The notes beneath the pieces were generated by a model. The model saw only the letters and a list, made by a program, of their open reading frames with translations. It was not told the DNA's origin and made no database searches. DNA of 64,000 nucleotides from the NCBI RefSeq assembly GCF_000271845.1, contig NZ_JH719393.1:434001-498000 (forward strand). The letters are read 5' to 3'. Positions 61,803 to 64,000 of this stretch are shown piece after piece. How positions within the stretch are numbered: position 1 is the stretch's first letter; each line of letters opens with the position of its first letter. The position numbers were made by a program, and so were the translations under genes. This DNA is from Rhizobium leguminosarum bv. trifolii WSM2297 (GTDB lineage Bacteria > Pseudomonadota > Alphaproteobacteria > Rhizobiales > Rhizobiaceae).

Positions 61803-62687
61803 TTGACCCAGAAATTCGGGCTGTCAGTCGCTCTCGCCACGCCGTTCGACATCAATGGCGATATCGCGATCGAAGTCATGATCGCGCAGGCTAAGCGAAG
61901 CCTTGCTGCCGGATGTTCGAGCGTAACCCTGTTCGGAACGACGGGCGAGGGCTCCTCCATCGGAACGCAGGAACGGGAACGAGTCCTGGCTCGCTTGCTC
62001 GATGCTGGGATAGCAGCAGAGAAGATCGTCGTCGGCGTGCTGGTAGACGCCGCCGAAGATGCGGCGTCGCAGGCAGGTCTTGCTCTTTCCAAGGGGGTCC
62101 GCAACATTCTGCTTGCGCCGCCTTCCTACTTCAAGAACGTCAGTGACGACGGGCTCTTCAAGTGGTTTTCGGCGGTATTCGCCATCCTGGGCGACAAGGC
62201 GCGAGACATTATCGTCTACAACATTCCCTCGGTCACAATGGTTCCGCTGACCGTATCGCTGATTGGCCGGCTGCGGACCGCCTTTCCCGATATCGTCAGA
62301 GGCGTCAAGGATTCTTCCGGCGACTGGCCTTTTACGGAAACGCTATTGAAGGCGCATGGCGATCTTGTCATCCTGGTGGGGGACGAACGCCACCTGGCCA
62401 AGGGCGTGCGGCTTGGCGGCCAGGGTGCAATCTCGGGCATGGCGAATTTCGTACCGCGTGAAGTCAAGCTGATGGCGGAGGACGGCAAGGACGATTCCCG
62501 CGTCGAAGATTTCGTGGCCGAACTGCTGAAATTTCCGGTGACCGCTGCCGTGAAGGTCATGGTCGCTCACCTCAGCTCGGATGATATATGGCTTGCAGTT
62601 CGTCCACCCCTCGTTTCAATATCCGCTGAAGGGCAGGCGGAACTCGCTCTTGCGTTCGATTCTCTTTTCCGCTCGAAGGCGGCATAG
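61803..62687 (+). CDS. DHDPS/NAL-family class I lyase (TTG start)
   Basis: 294 residues from TTG at 61803, because GGAGGAAG ends six bases before it; an upstream TTG at 61788 has no ribosome site. TLFGTTGEGSSI is the carboxylate-binding loop, VYNIPS holds the catalytic Tyr and VRGVKDSSGD the Schiff-base Lys, all normal for dihydrodipicolinate synthase or N-acetylneuraminate lyase. With a GntR regulator and an importer downstream it is probably a catabolic keto-acid lyase, not the biosynthetic DapA. Confidence 0.85.
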   Translation: MTQKFGLSVALATPFDINGDIAIEVMIAQAKRSLAAGCSSVTLFGTTGEGSSIGTQERERVLARLLDAGIAAEKIVVGVLVDAAEDAASQAGLALSKGVRNILLAPPSYFKNVSDDGLFKWFSAVFAILGDKARDIIVYNIPSVTMVPLTVSLIGRLRTAFPDIVRGVKDSSGDWPFTETLLKAHGDLVILVGDERHLAKGVRLGGQGAISGMANFVPREVKLMAEDGKDDSRVEDFVAELLKFPVTAAVKVMVAHLSSDDIWLAVRPPLVSISAEGQAELALAFDSLFRSKAA

Positions 62688-62712
62688 GTCAGGGATGTTT
62701 CTGGGAGAGGCG

Positions 62713-63372
62713 ATGGACGGCACAGACGAGCAGCCGACACTGCGGGAAAAGGCGTATGAGAGTTTCACGCGCCACCTGCTTGCGCGTGACGTGCGCCCCG
62801 GCCAGTTCGTTTCGCAGCGCCGCCTCGTCGAGTTGACGGGACTGACGCTCGGTGCCATCCGCGAACTCATCCCCAGGCTTGAAGCTGAAGGGCTGATCAA
62901 GACCGTGCCGCAGCGGGGGTTGCAGATCGCTCACATCGATCTCAATCTCATCCGCGAGGCATTCCAGCTGCGCGTGTTCCTGGAGAAGGAAGCCGTGGCG
63001 CTTTTCACCCGCTCTGCGTCCGACGAGACGATCGCCGGGCTTTTGAAGCAGCATCGGGATATTGCCGACGCCATTCGAAGCGGCGATGGTTCGCACGAAT
63101 TGGAAGTGCACGCGCAGGCTGTCGACTGGGGCATGCACGACGCCTTTATCGATGCTTTGGGAAATACCATCATTTCGAATGCCTACCGCGTGAACTCGAT
63201 CAAGATGCGCCTGATCAGCCAGGACCGGTTTCGCATCGAGGGCCACGTCGGGCCTGTCATGGGCGAGCATCTGAAGGTGCTCGAGGCAATAGAACGACGA
63301 TCGGCGGAGGACGCCGTCAACAGCCTTGTCGCACACATCAATCACGCGAGAGATCGTGCGCTCAGGATATAA
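62713..63372 (+). CDS. GntR/FCD-family regulator
   Basis: 219 residues from the ATG at 62713, with GGGAGAGG upstream; earlier starts (62695, 62581) are less convincing. The winged-helix part (VSQRRLVELTGLTLGAIRELIPRLEAEGLIKTVPQRG) and the helical FCD domain with Asp/His positions are intact. It starts 25 bp after the lyase gene and is followed by a solute-binding protein, so it is the local repressor of this importer/catabolic operon. Confidence 0.85.
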   Translation: MDGTDEQPTLREKAYESFTRHLLARDVRPGQFVSQRRLVELTGLTLGAIRELIPRLEAEGLIKTVPQRGLQIAHIDLNLIREAFQLRVFLEKEAVALFTRSASDETIAGLLKQHRDIADAIRSGDGSHELEVHAQAVDWGMHDAFIDALGNTIISNAYRVNSIKMRLISQDRFRIEGHVGPVMGEHLKVLEAIERRSAEDAVNSLVAHINHARDRALRI

Positions 63373-63427
63373 TCGGAAATAAACAGCCGGCGGTGAGGAG
63401 ATCGCCGGCAAAAGGAGGAGGAATCAC

Positions 63428-64000
63428 ATGTCATCGTTTTTGAATCCGACGAGACGCGGCTTTCTGGCAGGTACGGCGGCTTTTGGGGCCAGCGGCATGC
63501 TCGGCATACGCTCGGCATTTGCTGCCGTTGACTGGAAGCGCTTCGCCGGCACCAAGCTCGAAGTCAACCTGGTCAAGAGCCCGCGCAGCGAAATACTGTT
63601 GAAGTACCTGCCCGAATTCGAGGAACTCACCGGCATCAAGGTCAATGCCGAAGCGACGCCCGAACAACAACAGCGCCAGAAGACGACGATCGAGCTCAGC
63701 TCCGGCAAGCCGAGCTTCGACGTCGTACACATGAGCTATCACGTGCAGAAGCGGCAGTTCGAAAAGGGCGGCTGGCTTGCCGATATCGGCGGCTTCCTCA
63801 AGGATCCTGCGCTGACCGACCCATCCCTGACCGAGGGTGATTTCGCCGAAGCCGGCCTCGCCTTCGCCAAGGATGCCGAGGGCGTTCTGCGTTCTCTCCC
63901 CTTCTCGGTCGATTACTGGATCATCTACTGGAACAAGGCGCTGTTCGAGAAGAAGGGGCTTTCCTACCCGACGACCTTCGAAGAGCTGGCAAGTGCGGCC
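63428..64000 (+). CDS. ABC transporter solute-binding protein, family 1 (3' end beyond window)
   Basis: The first 191 residues are present; the frame is open at the right edge. A twin-arginine signal (TRRGFLAGTAAFGASG, cleavage near FAA) is followed by the family 1 pattern KLEVNLVKSPRSEILLKYLPEFEELTGIKVNAEATPEQQ, FDVVHMSYHVQKRQFEKGGWLADI and SVDYWIIYWNKALFEKKGL. Such proteins deliver sugars, polyols or glycerol-3-phosphate to MalFG-type permeases, expected just downstream. GGAGGAGG precedes the ATG at 63428. Confidence 0.9.
   Translation, partial: MSSFLNPTRRGFLAGTAAFGASGMLGIRSAFAAVDWKRFAGTKLEVNLVKSPRSEILLKYLPEFEELTGIKVNAEATPEQQQRQKTTIELSSGKPSFDVVHMSYHVQKRQFEKGGWLADIGGFLKDPALTDPSLTEGDFAEAGLAFAKDAEGVLRSLPFSVDYWIIYWNKALFEKKGLSYPTTFEELASAA

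Noticed and set aside
1..64000. tRNA, rRNA and CRISPR arrays
   Set aside because: No cloverleaf-like sequence, rRNA segment or regularly spaced direct repeats were recognised; a covariance-model search would be needed for certainty.

Overview
The window looks like part of a large secondary replicon (plasmid) of a Rhizobium species of the R. leguminosarum/R. etli type. The evidence is a complete repABC replication and partition cassette at 46.5-50.2 kb, a malonate utilisation cluster with the matR-matA-matB-matC order known from R. leguminosarum bv. trifolii, Rhizobiales-typical small families (DUF982, rhizobial cold-shock protein), high G+C coding sequence, and many ABC uptake systems. Species and plasmid identity are inference; no database search was possible.

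Layout. 1-5 kb: the 3' part of a phospholipase D-family gene, a DUF763 gene, a DUF4105 membrane protein and an EamA exporter. 5-10.2 kb: matR divergent from matABC, with a recognisable MatR operator between them. 10.2-17.6 kb: a DUF982 gene, a decayed GMC oxidoreductase end, a cold-shock gene, a membrane protein of unknown function, a methyltransferase, a large ATPase/LuxR-type regulator and an alpha/beta hydrolase. 17.6-35 kb: a two-armed catabolic island. The minus arm (26.36 to 17.67 kb) reads GntR regulator, uronate-dehydrogenase-like enzyme, SMP-30 lactonase-like enzyme, DapA/KdgD-like lyase, then a five-gene Opp/Dpp-type ABC importer. The plus arm (26.66 to 35.0 kb) reads a second Opp-type importer with a fused double ATPase, then two mandelate racemase/enolase-superfamily dehydratase-like enzymes. 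Together they suggest import and oxidation of uronic-acid or sugar-acid compounds.

35-46 kb: two flavin reductases with an ArsR regulator; a signalling operon made of a MASE1/five-PAS histidine kinase and three response regulators packed end to end; an SDR-like protein, a DUF72 protein and a secreted protein of unknown function. 46.5-50.2 kb: repA, repB, an antisense control RNA and repC.

50.2-61.4 kb: a decay and accretion zone. It holds remnants of a DUF1254/DUF1214 gene, exonuclease III, an NADP-dependent oxidoreductase (frameshift and lost start codon) and a Kup potassium transporter cut at an IS3-family element that itself carries a frame lesion, plus intact genes (KGSA-type aldehyde dehydrogenase, SDR/LysR divergent pair, COG4315 secreted protein) and a PIN/antitoxin pair. 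61.8-64 kb: start of another uptake/catabolic operon (DapA-family lyase, GntR regulator, Tat-exported family-1 solute-binding protein) that runs off the window.

No tRNA, rRNA or CRISPR array was recognised. Start codons were chosen from Shine-Dalgarno placement where the longest reading frame seemed too long.
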